Positions 23,797 through 35,213 of a stretch of DNA of 64,000 nucleotides are shown one piece after another. The position numbers were made by a program, and so were the translations under genes. Within the stretch, counting starts at the first letter, position 1. Each line of letters starts with the position of its first letter. This DNA is from Clavulina sp. PMI_390. Taxonomy: Eukaryota > Basidiomycota > Agaricomycetes > Cantharellales > Hydnaceae. The stretch is taken from assembly GCA_015039315.1 (NCBI GenBank), contig WIDE01000083.1, positions 1 to 64,000 on the forward strand, read 5' to 3'. The notes beneath the pieces are model-generated. The model was not told the DNA's origin. It was given only the letters and a program-made list of their open reading frames with translations, and did no database searches.

Positions 23797-26628
23797 TCAA
23801 GCATTATAACGCTCTTCGTCGCTAACTGATTGACGTGAACTAGTGGGAGAGGTTTTACCCGGCTCAGCGAATGAAGATCTGAATAAAAAGGTGTGAGAAA
23901 GTCTCCATGGAATGGGAGGTCGGCACGACTCACGGAAGTTCGTACTCCTCTATCGGAAGGCACGCTAATAAAGCGAGAAATGCAAACGCCGCGTTGAAAA
24001 TGAACACGGCGCGCAGAGCGATCGCCCAAGATGCCACTGCCGCGTCTCGCAACTCTGGTTCTAACGTTGATATTACCGAGGTCGAGTGACGAATCTGGCT
24101 GATTAGCTGATATGATTGGCACATGCAGGGATCAGCAAAAACATTGCGGTGCTATCCTAGGGAGAAGAATTTGAGACTGTCACGAACCTCTTTGGCGTTT
24201 GGTACGTCTATCCGGCTTCGGAGCTGTGTTCGGAGGATGCCCTGTGCAAGAGCACCGCTCATGCTGACGCCGAGGACTTGTCCAGTGGTTCGGAACAGGT
24301 AGTATACTAGATCCATAGAGAATCAGAAGATCGGGATGGGATGAGACGAATGAATCATATGCGCACTGCCGTTGGCGACGGCCATGTCTTCGCGAGAGAC
24401 AGAGCTTATCAAGGCCTGCCAGTATCAACATAGATTCAGTCATGCAGATACGAAGAGCACAAGGGATTGCTCACGATGAGAGTAGTTCCGAATAGACTCG
24501 ATCTGCGCCAACGCTTGTCAGTGGTCATGTAGAGGATTCTGCGTATGCAGTAGCTCACGTTCCCGCCCCAGATGGCACGATGTCGAACCAGAGCTCGAAA
24601 GTGCTTGTCCCGTCATTCCAATTGGCCATGAGCAGACATGAGAGGATCGCCGCGCCAGCACTTGCGATGCTGAGAAACCAGTGTTTTCCTGTCGCCCGCA
24701 TGATCCTGCATGGAACGCAATTGTCTTTAGTTCATGACACAGGACCGTATGAGCGAAGACGACGACGGACCAGCCAGCGAATAGACTACCCAGAGCTATC
24801 ACCACCTGAATGGAGAAAGTAATGAGAAGGGATTCCTCGCACAGACGAAATGCAGGAATGAACGAACCGAGTTTGGCAAGAGGTGAGCACCAGCCTCAGA
24901 CGCACTCTGCAACCTTACAGCAGAGAAATAAAGAGGGACATTATACAACGTCGAATACACCACAAGACTAATAGCAAAGTTCGCGAGCGCAACGCTCAGC
25001 GGGGTCCTCTGCTTCAGCAGCCTCAGCGGCAAGATCGGCTCAGGACTCCCAAATGCCTCCACCAATACAAACGACACCCCTGACACGCCGCTCACGGTGA
25101 TAAGGCCCCATACTGAGGGCGAGCTCCATGGCATTTCCTCAGCTGTTTTGAGTGTGATGGCGACGAGGAAGCATCCGACGAATGCAACGAGGCTGAGAGA
25201 GCCTAGCCAGTCGATCCGAGCGAGTTTCTGGAGTAGTGTCGTGGGTTTCATAGGGTATGGGACGTTTGCTTTGAGAATGACGAGGATGATTGAGATTGCC
25301 AAGATTGGGATTTGGAGAAGGAACGCCCAGCGCCTGCGCCAGACGAAAGGTTAGAGCAGAGGGGAACGTAGTCGGGGGGCGTAATTTGCTTACCATCCGA
25401 GCAGGTCATTGAGGAATCCACCTGAGTGCCTGTAATGTGAGTCATTTGGTCGATAGGTAGCGTTACAGGAGGCAACTTACCTAGGGGTCCGCCGAGTCCT
25501 GCTCCTAGGCCTAAGACAATGGCTCCAAGCCCTTGGTAAACTGCTCGTTGTTTTCTGTAACGGAGAATGTCGACGTTGTTGGATGATTGACTATAGGGCC
25601 GCGGGCGCATTCGATACTTACAGTGGGACGAGGTCTGATAGAGACACGCTCGCAACTCGAGGGACGTCAAATGGGGCAAATGTAGAAGTGGTCGGTAGTG
25701 CTCACCAGTAATAATGCCTCCACCTCCCACTCCTGGTTACGATCGAGGCAGAGTCATGAGCCATTCGATCAGGGAATTGACCCGGAGGCTCACCAGCTAC
25801 TGCTCTTGCTACGATCAGGGCAATCATTGAACCAGCCAGACCTGATAATAAGGAAGTAATCAGGTGCCTGCGGGCTAATGCGTCCTCCAGCACGGCGAGG
25901 CAGATACCAACATACCGCATAGTAATGTCCCAACACCTAACGAGGATAATAATTATGAGCATACGGTTAACGTCATGCTATGAATGTGTGCGCACCAAAG
26001 AACGTGAGAGCAACCAGCATAGCTTCTCTCCGACCTGTCAAATCGGATAGCGCTGCTTCAGTCCAACAACACTCTTGATGACTAAAGGAAAGCCCCACCA
26101 AGTATATCTGCCAGGCGTCCATAGAGTGGGGTGAAGCAACACACGCTTCTGTTGGATGATCGACGTGAGTGGAAGAGTATCTTGCTTGCATAACGATGCC
26201 GATGCTCACAAGAGGTATGACGTGCCGAGGTATGACGCTTGATGTGATGCATTGAAATACGAGCCTGTGATACGTGGAAAGGAATGCCAGAGGTGAGCGT
26301 CCGGGGAAGATCGGAAGAGGTTCTCGAGACGTGAATGTTTATTCCATACCAATCGGGGTGACGAGAGTCGCAACAATAGTGTTGTCCAGAGAACTCAGAA
26401 ACACTATGAAACAGGCGCATACAGTCAGAAGCGTTTCGAGTCGTGAGCGTTGACGAAAGGCATCGTACCAGCGCTCCACAGCGCTGCCAAGGTCCACACC
26501 AGCTCCCCCTTCGGACGTTCTTTGGAGTGGCTTGATGTGGCGGGTGCATAGTCAGAGTCAGCAGCTAGATCGCTGGACCCATTCCTGAGCAGCGGAGTGC
26601 GCTCGCTACTACTGGGAGACATTGTCAT
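23797..26628 (-). CDS. MFS transporter paralogue E (DHA2 type)
   Basis: The last intact copy begins MTMSPSSSERTPLL, where ERTPLL keeps the ExxxLL signal; the second ATG at 26622 is an equally possible start. It carries VFLSSLDNTIVATLVTPIG, LGAGLGGPLG, LLQKLARIDWLGSLSLVAF, TLKTAEEMPW, EPILPLRLLKQRTPLSVA, YSTLYNVPLYFSAVRLQ, SEAGAHLLPNSV, YYLFRTTGQVLGVSMSGALA and a C-terminal helix ending EEYELP. The final tail begins SSFAEPGKTSPTSS and ends ERYNA with the stop at 23797. It has features of both C/D (QKLARIDWLGS) and A/B (SEAGAHL). The NACHT gene separates it from the rest of the array. Confidence 0.85.
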
Positions 26629-27168
26629 TGTGGAAAGAAGGAGGCGTATTCAAGTGCTTGGTGGTGGGTGGGGTCAAAAGATAAGCAAATGGGTTATTTT
26701 TGCTGTCGATGTCATTTCTCTCAGGCGCAAAAGGGGAAGCGCTTCGCTTTTCCAAACCGGGGGTGCAACTGATTTGCAAAGCCATCCGCACTTATGGGAC
26801 TACCAGCAGATCATGTGCCTCACTTTTGCACTCAGTTCGTATCAGTAGATGAACTTTGTGCACGAACTATGAAAAGATTTGACAAGTCCTGCGACACACA
26901 CCAGCGCTCGTCTTGTCATACCCTATGAGTAAGAGCGCGGTCCACAGATAGAGGGTCCTTCTGCATTCACAAAAAAGGAAAGGATCAGGGCGTGACAGAT
27001 AGTGAAATCGCGTCACTGTGACGTTCGCTGGCGTGAGAAGAGCGCTCCCAGTCGTGCTTTCCCTGTCGTGTGCCTTCTCCCGCATTCTGGTCACCGACGC
27101 CCCCCCTAGATAACGCTAAAAACCCTGACGAAAAACTAGGGAAGCGTTGAAGCGCGGTCTGAGTAACG
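26629..27168. promoter_or_regulatory. Divergent intergenic region, transporter E and PSD
   Basis: About 540 bp lie between two genes transcribed away from each other, so both promoters must be here. No TATA box can be assigned with confidence. No gene was recognised inside. Confidence 0.5.
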
Positions 27169-29396
27169 ATGCCAAAATTCTTCCGGCGCCGGACACTGCT
27201 CCCAGTCAACGCCCTGCATCGCACACGAACGATATGGGGTGCCCGCCGATTCCATTTCTCAAGGCTTTATCAGAACCAACAACCCATTAAAAACGGGACT
27301 GGGCCTGCAGAGGAGCCACGAGGTCCTTATGCTACTGCTGCGCCCAAAGTGGGCGGGCGGCGTCTGCCTTTACGTCGTGAGTAGCAGCACCTGGTGGCTA
27401 GAAATTTAAGCTCGTCGATCTGAAACGGGATTTTCTTTTGCTATCAACTTGAATAGGTCGTCTTGCAAAGGCTTGGAACGAGACCCCTACGAAATGGTAC
27501 CCTCTTCCGGTGGGCGTTGGTGCGCTCTTGCTAGCCTTCATATCATTCAGAAAGAAACAGCAACAGGAAGCAGCAGACGACCCCGACGCCGCCGTGCGTC
27601 CCTCTGGCCGCTGGCAGGTGCGTCTCGTCTCCTTCAGCTTGGGCTTTGCTTCAACTCACTTGGATGGTCGTTGACTCCCTAGGTACACGTTCTTGGAGCA
27701 CTGCCCCTGCGTAACATGTCTCGTGTCTGGGGCTACCTCAATTCGCTCGAGCTCCCGGTCTGGTTCCGTCCCACTGGCTTCAAAGTCTACGCTTGGTTTT
27801 TCGGTTGCAACCTGGACGAAATCGAGCCTTCGGACCTCACGGCGTACCCCAGTCTAGGCGAATTCTTCTACCGTCAGCTCAAGGAAGGTGCACGACCTAT
27901 CGCGAATGCTCCCATGGTACGTTCTGCCCTCTCTCAGTCTCTCTCTTCCTTTCTGCCATGGCCGACATCCTTCCGGCCACGGCTACGACTGCGCTCATGG
28001 ATTCATTCCACTAACACCGAGTTTCGTGCGGATAGGTCTCGCCGGCCGACGGACGGGTAACGCACTTTGGACGCATAACGAACGCCCGCGTCGAGCAAGT
28101 CAAAGGCATGACATACTCACTCGACGCTCTCCTCGGCGTCCCGCACCCCGAATCATCCGACGACCCCAACTCCCCTGCCGCCCAAGCGCTCAAAGTCGAG
28201 TTTGCAGCGAGGCAAGGGGCGGAATACGATGATGAGCACTTTGCGAATGTGAATGGGATCGAATACACGCTTGGCCAGTTGCTTGGGAGCCAAGGTGGTG
28301 CGGGTGCCAGTCCTTCGGGAGTAGAAACGCCGCCGATGAGTGGGGCGAGCACGCCTACGTCGCCTATGAGTCCTGGATCTGGGCCTGGGTCCGGAACGAT
28401 GACACCTGGATACGGGACCTTCCCGGCTCCCGCACCGCGCACGGGCCCCGTCGAAGACGCTTCCGTCCCCTCGAGCTCTACTCCCGCCGACTCCATCTCC
28501 GTTGCTGCCGAGATGGGCGCAGCGTCTTTGCCTAGCTTGAAGCGCACGTCCACGTCGTCCAGCACGCGGTCCATGTCCGTGTCGAATGTCCGTCCTGGGA
28601 ACGAGCTGTACTTTGCTGTGATCTACTTGGCTCCGGGCGATTATCATCGGTTCCATAGTCCGACGGCATGGGTTGTGGAGAAGAGGAGGCACTTTGTTGG
28701 TGCGTTCATACCTTTCGATTTTCCGGTTCACTCCTTGACTTGCATCTGACGCACGTAATCTATCATACCCCACTGTCCCCTCATTTGCGTCCATTTCTAT
28801 CATAGGCGAGCTATTCTCGGTTTCTCCATGGATGACTAGGCGTCTTCAGGATCTCTTTGTTCTTAACGAGCGTGTGGCTCTCTTGGGCAGATGGAGACAT
28901 GGGTTCTTTGGTATGGTGCCCGTCGGAGCGACCAATGTTGGCAGCATCAGGGTGAACTTTGACGAGGTGCGATCCATTTTGCCCCTCATATAATCGCTCT
29001 TGCCATCATCTAACACTCGATCTGACATCATTCGCTGTAGACTCTCCGCACTAACCTCCGTCGTCGCAAGGTGCCTCCGGGATCCTTTGCCGAGGCGACT
29101 TATGCAAACGCTTCATCCCTCCTTCGTGGCCAGCCTTTGACTGCTGGACAAGAGATGGGTGGTTTCCGCCTAGGAAGCACGATTGTGCTGGTGTTCGAGG
29201 CTCCTGTTGGCTGGGTCTGGGATGTCAAGGTGCGTCTTTATCCCAAATTTGGTTGGCACGATACTGATGAGATGGGACTTTCGTTATTCAGGTTGGCCAG
29301 AAGGTCAAGGTTGGCGAGAAGATGGGTGCTGTTGGACCCTTGCCTGCCGCTGCGAGCTCAACCTCGATCGGCGAGGGTGAGAGGGCCGAGGTTTAA
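27169..29396 (+). CDS. PSD1: Phosphatidylserine decarboxylase, mitochondrial PSD1 type
   Basis: The enzyme converts phosphatidylserine to phosphatidylethanolamine at the inner mitochondrial membrane. The N-terminus [20 protein letters not shown] is Arg-rich and lacks acidic residues, as expected of a presequence. Exon 2 encodes a membrane segment ([13 protein letters not shown]). Catalytic landmarks are SPADGRV (Asp), YHRFHSP (His) and the self-cleavage site [12 protein letters not shown], where LGST yields the pyruvoyl group on Ser. Seven exons are inferred, with the first junction joining [13 protein letters not shown] and the last coding [15 protein letters not shown] to the stop at 29394-29396. 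A Pro/Ser/Gly/Thr-rich insert of roughly 80 residues (28290-28560) separates [11 protein letters not shown] from the [19 protein letters not shown] core. Confidence 0.93.
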
Positions 29397-29521
29397 AAAC
29401 CCGCCAGGAATACGAATTCCGACCCATGCGCTAGACGACCCCTCCCCCTCAACACCGAATTCAACTCTAATTATTGGACGATAGTTACGACACGTTACGC
29501 TATGGTTCATTCCAGAACACA

Positions 29522-29547
29522 CCCCTGCCCCTGCCCCTGCCCCTGCC
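29522..29547. repeat. Short (CCCTGC)n tandem repeat
   Basis: About four copies of CCCTGC occur in the 3' flank of the PSD gene. The duplicated PSD flank near 32770-32786 has a shorter, decayed CCTGC run at the matching place. Confidence 0.7.
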
Positions 29548-29783
29548 GAGCCCTAAGTTACAAACGACGACGCTTGTAACTTGACATACATCATCATTCA
29601 TCGCATTTTGCATTTGCATTCAACTGCATTTTCATTTACCATCGTTATCTATATTTTTGCTTTAGCCCCGTCTACCCATCATGCCCCAATCACATTATCA
29701 TCGCAAAAGACCATTCCTTGGCTTGACGACTGATGAGTGCTAGACAAGTTATCTATCATAACAGGATGACCTAAGAGTGGTAC

Positions 29784-31505
29784 TTATGCCATGTAATTGT
29801 GATCCGGGGCCCATGCTGGTCGCGCTTCACTGTCTAAGATGAACAGTTGCGTGTTGAACTTGGCGCGTAGATCGTCAAGCTCCCGAGGAACGCCATTAAT
29901 TTCGCTCGGGACCACGATCAAGTTCATACGCAGGGTGGGGCGTCGAAGCAGAAGCCTCCAAACAGCACTGGCAAGCGCCACGACGCCCTCGTCTTCCCAA
30001 AAATCCATGGACACAATATACCAGAACACCCGTAATTTGGGGAGTAAAGGCGATGCCACATTTGAAGTTGCCGCTGGGGGTTTACTTGATACAAAGGCAA
30101 GGCTGTCGAATATTTCGCAGCACTTGACAGGCTTACTGCCGTTGCTATATTCCGGTCCACGTATCAATATATCGTCAATTGAGGAGTGAAAAGACAGAAA
30201 GCGATGAAGGTTGCTGGTAAAACGGTCGATGCAAAGGAGCGAGCATCTTCTGAGGCTCGGAAATTCTCTCATTGAGGTCATTTCGGTGGGAGGAAATAGA
30301 AACCATTCGTTGGAGAGCGGACTAGCATCATGGAGGCAGAGTTGAGTGCACTCAGGTGCAATGATCGTAGGTAACTGGCCAGCCAAACCGCATCCATTAA
30401 ACCTCAGAGTTTTGATGCATGGTAATGGCAGAGGTTCACCGTCCACAGGCCCCGAGTCATCGTCAGAACTCCACTCAAAATGAGTCAGAGCGGGGCATTG
30501 GCGAAGGATTTCATCAACGAAGAACAGGTTGAAGCCCTCGCGAATTTTGAGCTGTTTCAAGGTCCGCAAAGGGAGCATAAGGCAGCCCACAGAGACGGCC
30601 GGGTCAAATATCTGCCACTCCTCCGCAAATTCCAGGTCGAAAGACTCAATCTGTTCATCCGTGTTTTTCCAGAACGGAACGAGCTGAATCCTTTGGGTAC
30701 CTGTGCTTGATTGCGAGAGATCGGCAAGCTTGACACTCCGAAGAGCGGGATAGTGCCAATTGAGATCTCGGATGGTCTGCGTGACTTGGGAGACCTGAAC
30801 CTTTGTTGTACCAGACCAAACCGCGATGCGACGACAACGGTGGATGTGAGGATTCAGTGGGCTTAATAGCTCCTTAATCATGACTTGGGTTGCTTGAGAA
30901 GCCTCAAAATATACGGTGAGGTTGAAAGGACAGTGTTTAGATCGCTCGAGTGCGTCTTGAACGAAGGATGGAGATGTCGAATCCACGTCCGCGATGATGA
31001 GCGTGATGTCTGTCCAGCAGCGTGGGCTTCCAATAGATATCTCTCGTATCAGTCGACAGGAGAGGTTAAAAGAGAGAAATGACCTTGAAAGGGGAAGGCG
31101 GCACTGTTCATGGGGGGATAGAGAGGAACGAAGCTTCCCGTCGGAGATAGACGCGACCCTCTCTATTATGTCAGAGAGCACTTCGGGAGGAAGGCGGAGC
31201 AGAGGATGCGAAGAGTTATGCAGGCCGGCAATCTTCTGTTGAATAGTATCCCTATGTTCAGAGATGAGGAGGAGCATCTTGTCTAAAAGCTGTTTTTCGC
31301 TTTTCAGGTGGTGAATGTTTGAGGATGCCCTTGAACTAGAGAGACCAGTGTGTATTTAGCGGAATTACAAGACATTTGCTTAAATTTTCCCCGAAACACA
31401 CCGTGAAGCAGTGCTGAAACTAGGCTGACTCCCGACGCCATTAGCGTTCTTGGATTGTAACATTTGGGCGAGCTCAAGGATCTCAGAGACTCGGTCTGTG
31501 GCCAT
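29784..31505 (-). CDS. F-box-like protein, minus-strand array member 1
   Basis: Two exons. Exon 1 starts at 31505 (MATDRVSEILELAQMLQSKN) and ends with an AC-TGCTTCACG/GTGTGT donor. The acceptor CTCTAG joins in frame to SRASSNIHHLKSEKQLLDKM, a predicted coiled coil. The F-box-like core is LLRLPPEVLSDIIERVASIS, followed by SFLSFNLSCRLIREISIGSPRCWTDI and a long irregular leucine-rich tail ending LDSEARPAWAPDHNYMA. The protein has about 550 residues. Its role as an SCF substrate receptor is inferred from the family. It is convergent with the PSD gene, and this PSD/F-box junction was duplicated to 32.2-33.3 kb. Confidence 0.8.
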
Positions 31506-31590
31506 AGCGTGGTTTTCTTAGCTACTAGAATCACGGGAACTTAGAGAGAGATGAGATTAGCGGAAGTAGGGCCTTTGGGTAGGGTTGTTC

Positions 31591-31597
31591 GGCGCTT
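31591..31597 (-). promoter_or_regulatory. AAGCGCC element upstream of F-box array member 1
   Basis: AAGCGCC reads in gene orientation about 85 bp upstream of the ATG at 31505. The same or a one-base variant heptamer occurs upstream of six other F-box genes here in the same orientation. Function is inferred only. Confidence 0.35.
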
Positions 31598-32215
31598 AGC
31601 ACAGCAGCTCCTACTCAAACCACCACTCTCGTTACGAGAGGACATGCATACGCCTTGCATCGCGCGTTCGAAAATCTCCAAGGTTGTCTGATAATGTCCC
31701 CAACACTTTTGAGTCTCCCAAGCTCAGGCTGTCCAAACTATAGTCGACATTATCAAATAAGGCGCATTGTGGACGGTGTCGATCTCATGAGCTTTCCCAA
31801 TGCCCTCGCGTAAGAGGCAAGTATCGAATCGCAATCGACGCATAGAAGCAGAGGCCAATGAACTTATGGAGCTACTCACGCAGATGGGAATGCAACGACG
31901 GTGCCAGACCGGCCTCTCAACCTTCCACGAGCGCCCAAGGCTCCTCAACCAATGACCTGTTATTTGTCTCCGAACCAGTCGATAAACAGTATAAGGGCTG
32001 CTGCGCTGACATCGACTCAGCCTCCGATTGTTTTCCCTACCAGTTCCCTGTCATTTGTCGAGCCGACCTAGAGCTTCCACTCCTCTCCGCACCCACACGC
32101 TGCATCTACAAGAAGACCAATTGAGTAGGTATCTTGATAAGAGTCGATATATATCTTCTCTTATATTGTCGTTCTTGCTATACTGGGCTATCCAGCTCGC
32201 ACCGTTGTCGGTCCA
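31598..32215. other. Spacer upstream of the segmental-duplication scar
   Basis: About 620 bp with no recognised gene. It contains the far upstream region of F-box member 1; duplication-derived PSD sequence becomes recognisable from about 32216 onward. Confidence 0.45.
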
Positions 32216-32610
32216 TCCATGAGGGCCGCGTACCAATCTCCATCGTCACAAGGTGCCTGCCCCCAGGGTTCTTCGCCGAAGCGGACCACCCAATTGTGAC
32301 GAATCTGTGTTGCGGAACACCATTGACTGCGGGATAGGAGATGGGTGATTTTCCTCTAGGAAACACGATCATGCTGGTGTTCGAGATACATGTCGGATGG
32401 GTCTGGCTTGTCAAAGTGCAGCCTCATCCGGTCCTATTTCTGGTCAAACGATAACCCAATACTAATGAGGCGTGTCTTCAGTGACCCAGGTTGTTCAGAA
32501 GGTCAAGGTTGGTGAGAAGATGTGACCTTGTGAACCCTTGCCTGCCGCTGCGAGCTTAACCTAGATCGGCGATAGGGGGACGGCCGAGGTGTAAAAGCTC
32601 ACCAGGAACA
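32216..32610 (+). pseudogene. Dead duplicate of the PSD 3' end
   Basis: Translation gives pieces PPGFFAEAD, GTPLTAG, a stop, EMGDFPLGNTIMLVFE and VGWVWLVKV, aligning with the last two exons of the PSD gene at 27.2-29.4 kb. The self-cleavage LGST has become LGNT, TAGQEM has an in-frame stop in place of Gln, and the last exon carries several stops. The intron between the two exons is still present, so this is a DNA-level copy and not a retrocopy. Similarity continues into the 3' flank to about 32960. Confidence 0.85.
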
Positions 32611-33024
32611 CGGATTTCCTATCGACCCGTTATATGACCCTTCCCTCCCTCCTTGCATGGAGGTCCAATGCCATCCTCTTCAAGGCTAATGATTGAACAA
32701 TAGTTACAACATGTTGCTCTATGGTTTATCCCAGAACAAACGCTTGGAGGATATCTTCCATGGTCATGCAGCTGCCCTGCCCTGCCGTGAGTTACGAACG
32801 ATGACCCTTGTAAATTGGCCCATCATCATCCATCGTGGTTTTCACTTGTGTTTCAACCATATATTCGTTCACAATTGCTATGTATATTGTGCTTCAGTGT
32901 CCTGAGCCATCATGGTTCAATCGCATTATTGTTACAAAAGATCATTCCTTGCATTATTTAGTTAAGGCAATACATACTTATTTTTGGCAAAATGTGGAGC
33001 AAAAGGGATCACTCAGGTCGTGTA

Positions 33025-33260
33025 GTTGCTAACCGGGCCGCGCTTTGCCATCCAAGGCACAGACTTGCGGCATGAACTCGGCTTGCAGGTCCATAAACGC
33101 CTCGGGAGTGATGTTGCCCCGGCCTTATACCACGACCATCTTGATCGTCAGGGACGTACGACGAACCAGTAACCGACGAACTGCGTTGGTGAGAGCGACG
33201 GTTTTTGTATCATCCATTCGGTCTTCTTGCCAGAATTCCATAAATCGTGACTCCTTGCTT
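33025..33260 (-). pseudogene. Dead F-box 3' fragment paired with the PSD relic
   Basis: On the minus strand it reads FMEFWQEDRMDDTKTVALTN, AVRRLLVRRTSLTIKMVVV, a stop, then sequence corresponding to the LQAEFMPQVCALDGKARPG ending. This matches the C-terminal 90 residues of F-box members 1 and 3. No F-box domain is present. It and the PSD relic reproduce the convergent PSD/F-box junction found at 29.4-29.9 kb. Confidence 0.8.
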
Positions 33261-33452
33261 TGAACCAAATTTGCCGACTTGACGTACTTAGCAGAAATCG
33301 TCAGACATAATAATATCGTTTTGGGACCTGGGAGGATGTCAGCATGCATCTGTCGCGAGGGGTATAGACTAGCATAGCCAGTCAAGTACCGGCTTTGGGT
33401 AGTGTTAGAGAATAAATAGTTATTAATTAGTTCAACTACATCAATCAATGTT

Positions 33453-35213
33453 CTAAACCGTGCGAGCTGCCCATTCCGGACGTTCTCTCCCATCTAGCAG
33501 ATGAAATCGCGTACTGAACTCGGCATGGAGACTCCTGAGTTCATGGGGAGCTTCCATGGTCTTCCTCATTTCTCGCGACTCGTGTATCACCTTGAGTACC
33601 AAATTTGGGCGACGAAGGAGCAGTCGCCGAATGGCTCCTGCAAGCGCAGCTGGCCGCCTTTCATCCGTATCATCTTCCCAAAACTCTCCTATCGCTACAT
33701 ACCACATCACCCGTAGCGCGGGGAGGAAACGCGACAGAACAGCGGTGGAAGACATCGGATCTGTACTGGAGGTGGGGGCAAGACCGTCAAAGAACGCCAA
33801 GCCTTGATCAAGGTCACTAGTATCCTCCCATTGAGGACCTAGGATGAAAAGCTCCTTGATCAACGCGTGAGACAACAAAAAGCTGTGGAGCTGCTCTGTG
33901 AACCCACTGCTCACGCATAGAGAACATTGTTTGAGGTTAGGAAATTCAAACGGCCCTCCTTGTGGGATTGAGAAAATCCATCCATCACCGAAGGGTTCGC
34001 ACTCATGTACGCTAACTTGATAGCAGTTGGGGGCTTGAATGCGAGGAAACCCGCCATCCAAAGCTTTCCCAGCAAACCTGAGAGTTTTCAGTCGTGGAAA
34101 TGATATAGGTTCCAGGCCATCAAATTGTCCTATTTCCTCGTCATTGCACTCCCACTCAACATGTTCGAGAGAAGGGTGTATACGGAGAATTTTGATGATC
34201 TCGCGCGTTTTAATGCCATCGCGGATCCGGAGTCGTTTGAGACTCGAAGCTGGAAGCTTGAGGCCATCGAATGGTAGGGGGGTGGCTGACGGGGTCCATA
34301 AGGGAGGGAGTTCGAGGTCAAAAGACCTAATCTGATGTGAGGATTTCCAGAATGGGACTACTGAAAAGGGGTAGGCCGCTTTCACATTGTTTACGTTGCG
34401 AAGAAGCGCGGAGTCCGTTATTTTGACGCTCCGCAGTCTAGGGTAGACCCAGTTCAGGGCTTGGATACATTTGGTGATTTCCGACACATTGACCTCTTTC
34501 AACCCTGGGCAAATCGTGATATGACGGCATCGGTCGATGTAGGGCGTCAATTTGCTTATTAGATCGCGAAGCAAGATTTCGGTCGCATGGATGGAATTGA
34601 AGTAGATTGTGAGGTCAAACTCGTAGCCTTGTGTGCGCTCCAGTGCGGTAACGAACGGAGGACTCGATTCGTCATTGTATGGATAACAATAGTCATCCGT
34701 GATTGAGACAATGATATTCCTCCAGCAGCGTGGAGTGTTGATGGCGACGTCCCGAACGCGTTGACACGCCAGGTTCATTGAGAAGAATGAACGTGTCAGA
34801 TGTATGCGATTACGGGGGATCGCAGCAGGTGGAACCCCCAACCACTCGTCGGGGAATGAGGCAACCATCTCTAAGATCATAGAGAGGATCTCGCTCGGGA
34901 TACGTAGAAGTGGCTGAAGAGCGTTTTGGAGCCGAACGGTCTCAAGTTGAAGGGTAGTCTGGTGCTCAGACAGAAGCGAGAGCAGTCGGCCGACGAGTTG
35001 CGTTTTACACTGAGACTGGTACAGCTGTGCTTTAACTCCGATCCTAAATCGAGCAAATAGAATCTAGAATGAGAACCAAAAGGTCAAAGACCTTAGCAAG
35101 ACGCACTGCGATGAGGGAGTTGAGGTAGCTCGACTGGAGCGAACATTGGCGTTGTTGGCATACAATTTTTCGGCAAGCTCAAGGATCTCGTGAGCCCGAT
35201 CGTCCGAGTTCAT
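33453..35213 (-). CDS. F-box-like protein, minus-strand array member 2
   Basis: Exon 1 starts at 35213 (MNSDDRAHEILELAEKLYAN) and ends at a CA/GTGCGT donor. The acceptor TTTAG joins in frame, giving Q-IGVKAQLYQSQCKTQLVGRL and then LLSEHQTTLQLETVRLQN, a helical segment. The F-box-like core is LLRIPSEILSMILEMVASFP, followed by SFFSMNLACQRVRDVAINTPRCW and leucine-rich sequence ending LDGRERPEWAARTV. About 550 residues. It is more diverged from members 1, 3 and 4 than they are from each other in exon 1, but intron position and domain order are the same. Substrate unknown. Confidence 0.8.

Noticed and set aside
5761..26628. Transporter and NACHT region as a secondary-metabolite gene cluster
   Set aside because: No polyketide synthase, peptide synthetase, terpene cyclase, P450 or pathway regulator was found; only transporters and one STAND gene are present.
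32216..32610. Duplicate PSD end as a retrocopy
   Set aside because: The intron between the two exons is still recognisable in the copy and the duplication continues into the 3' flank, so it arose from DNA.
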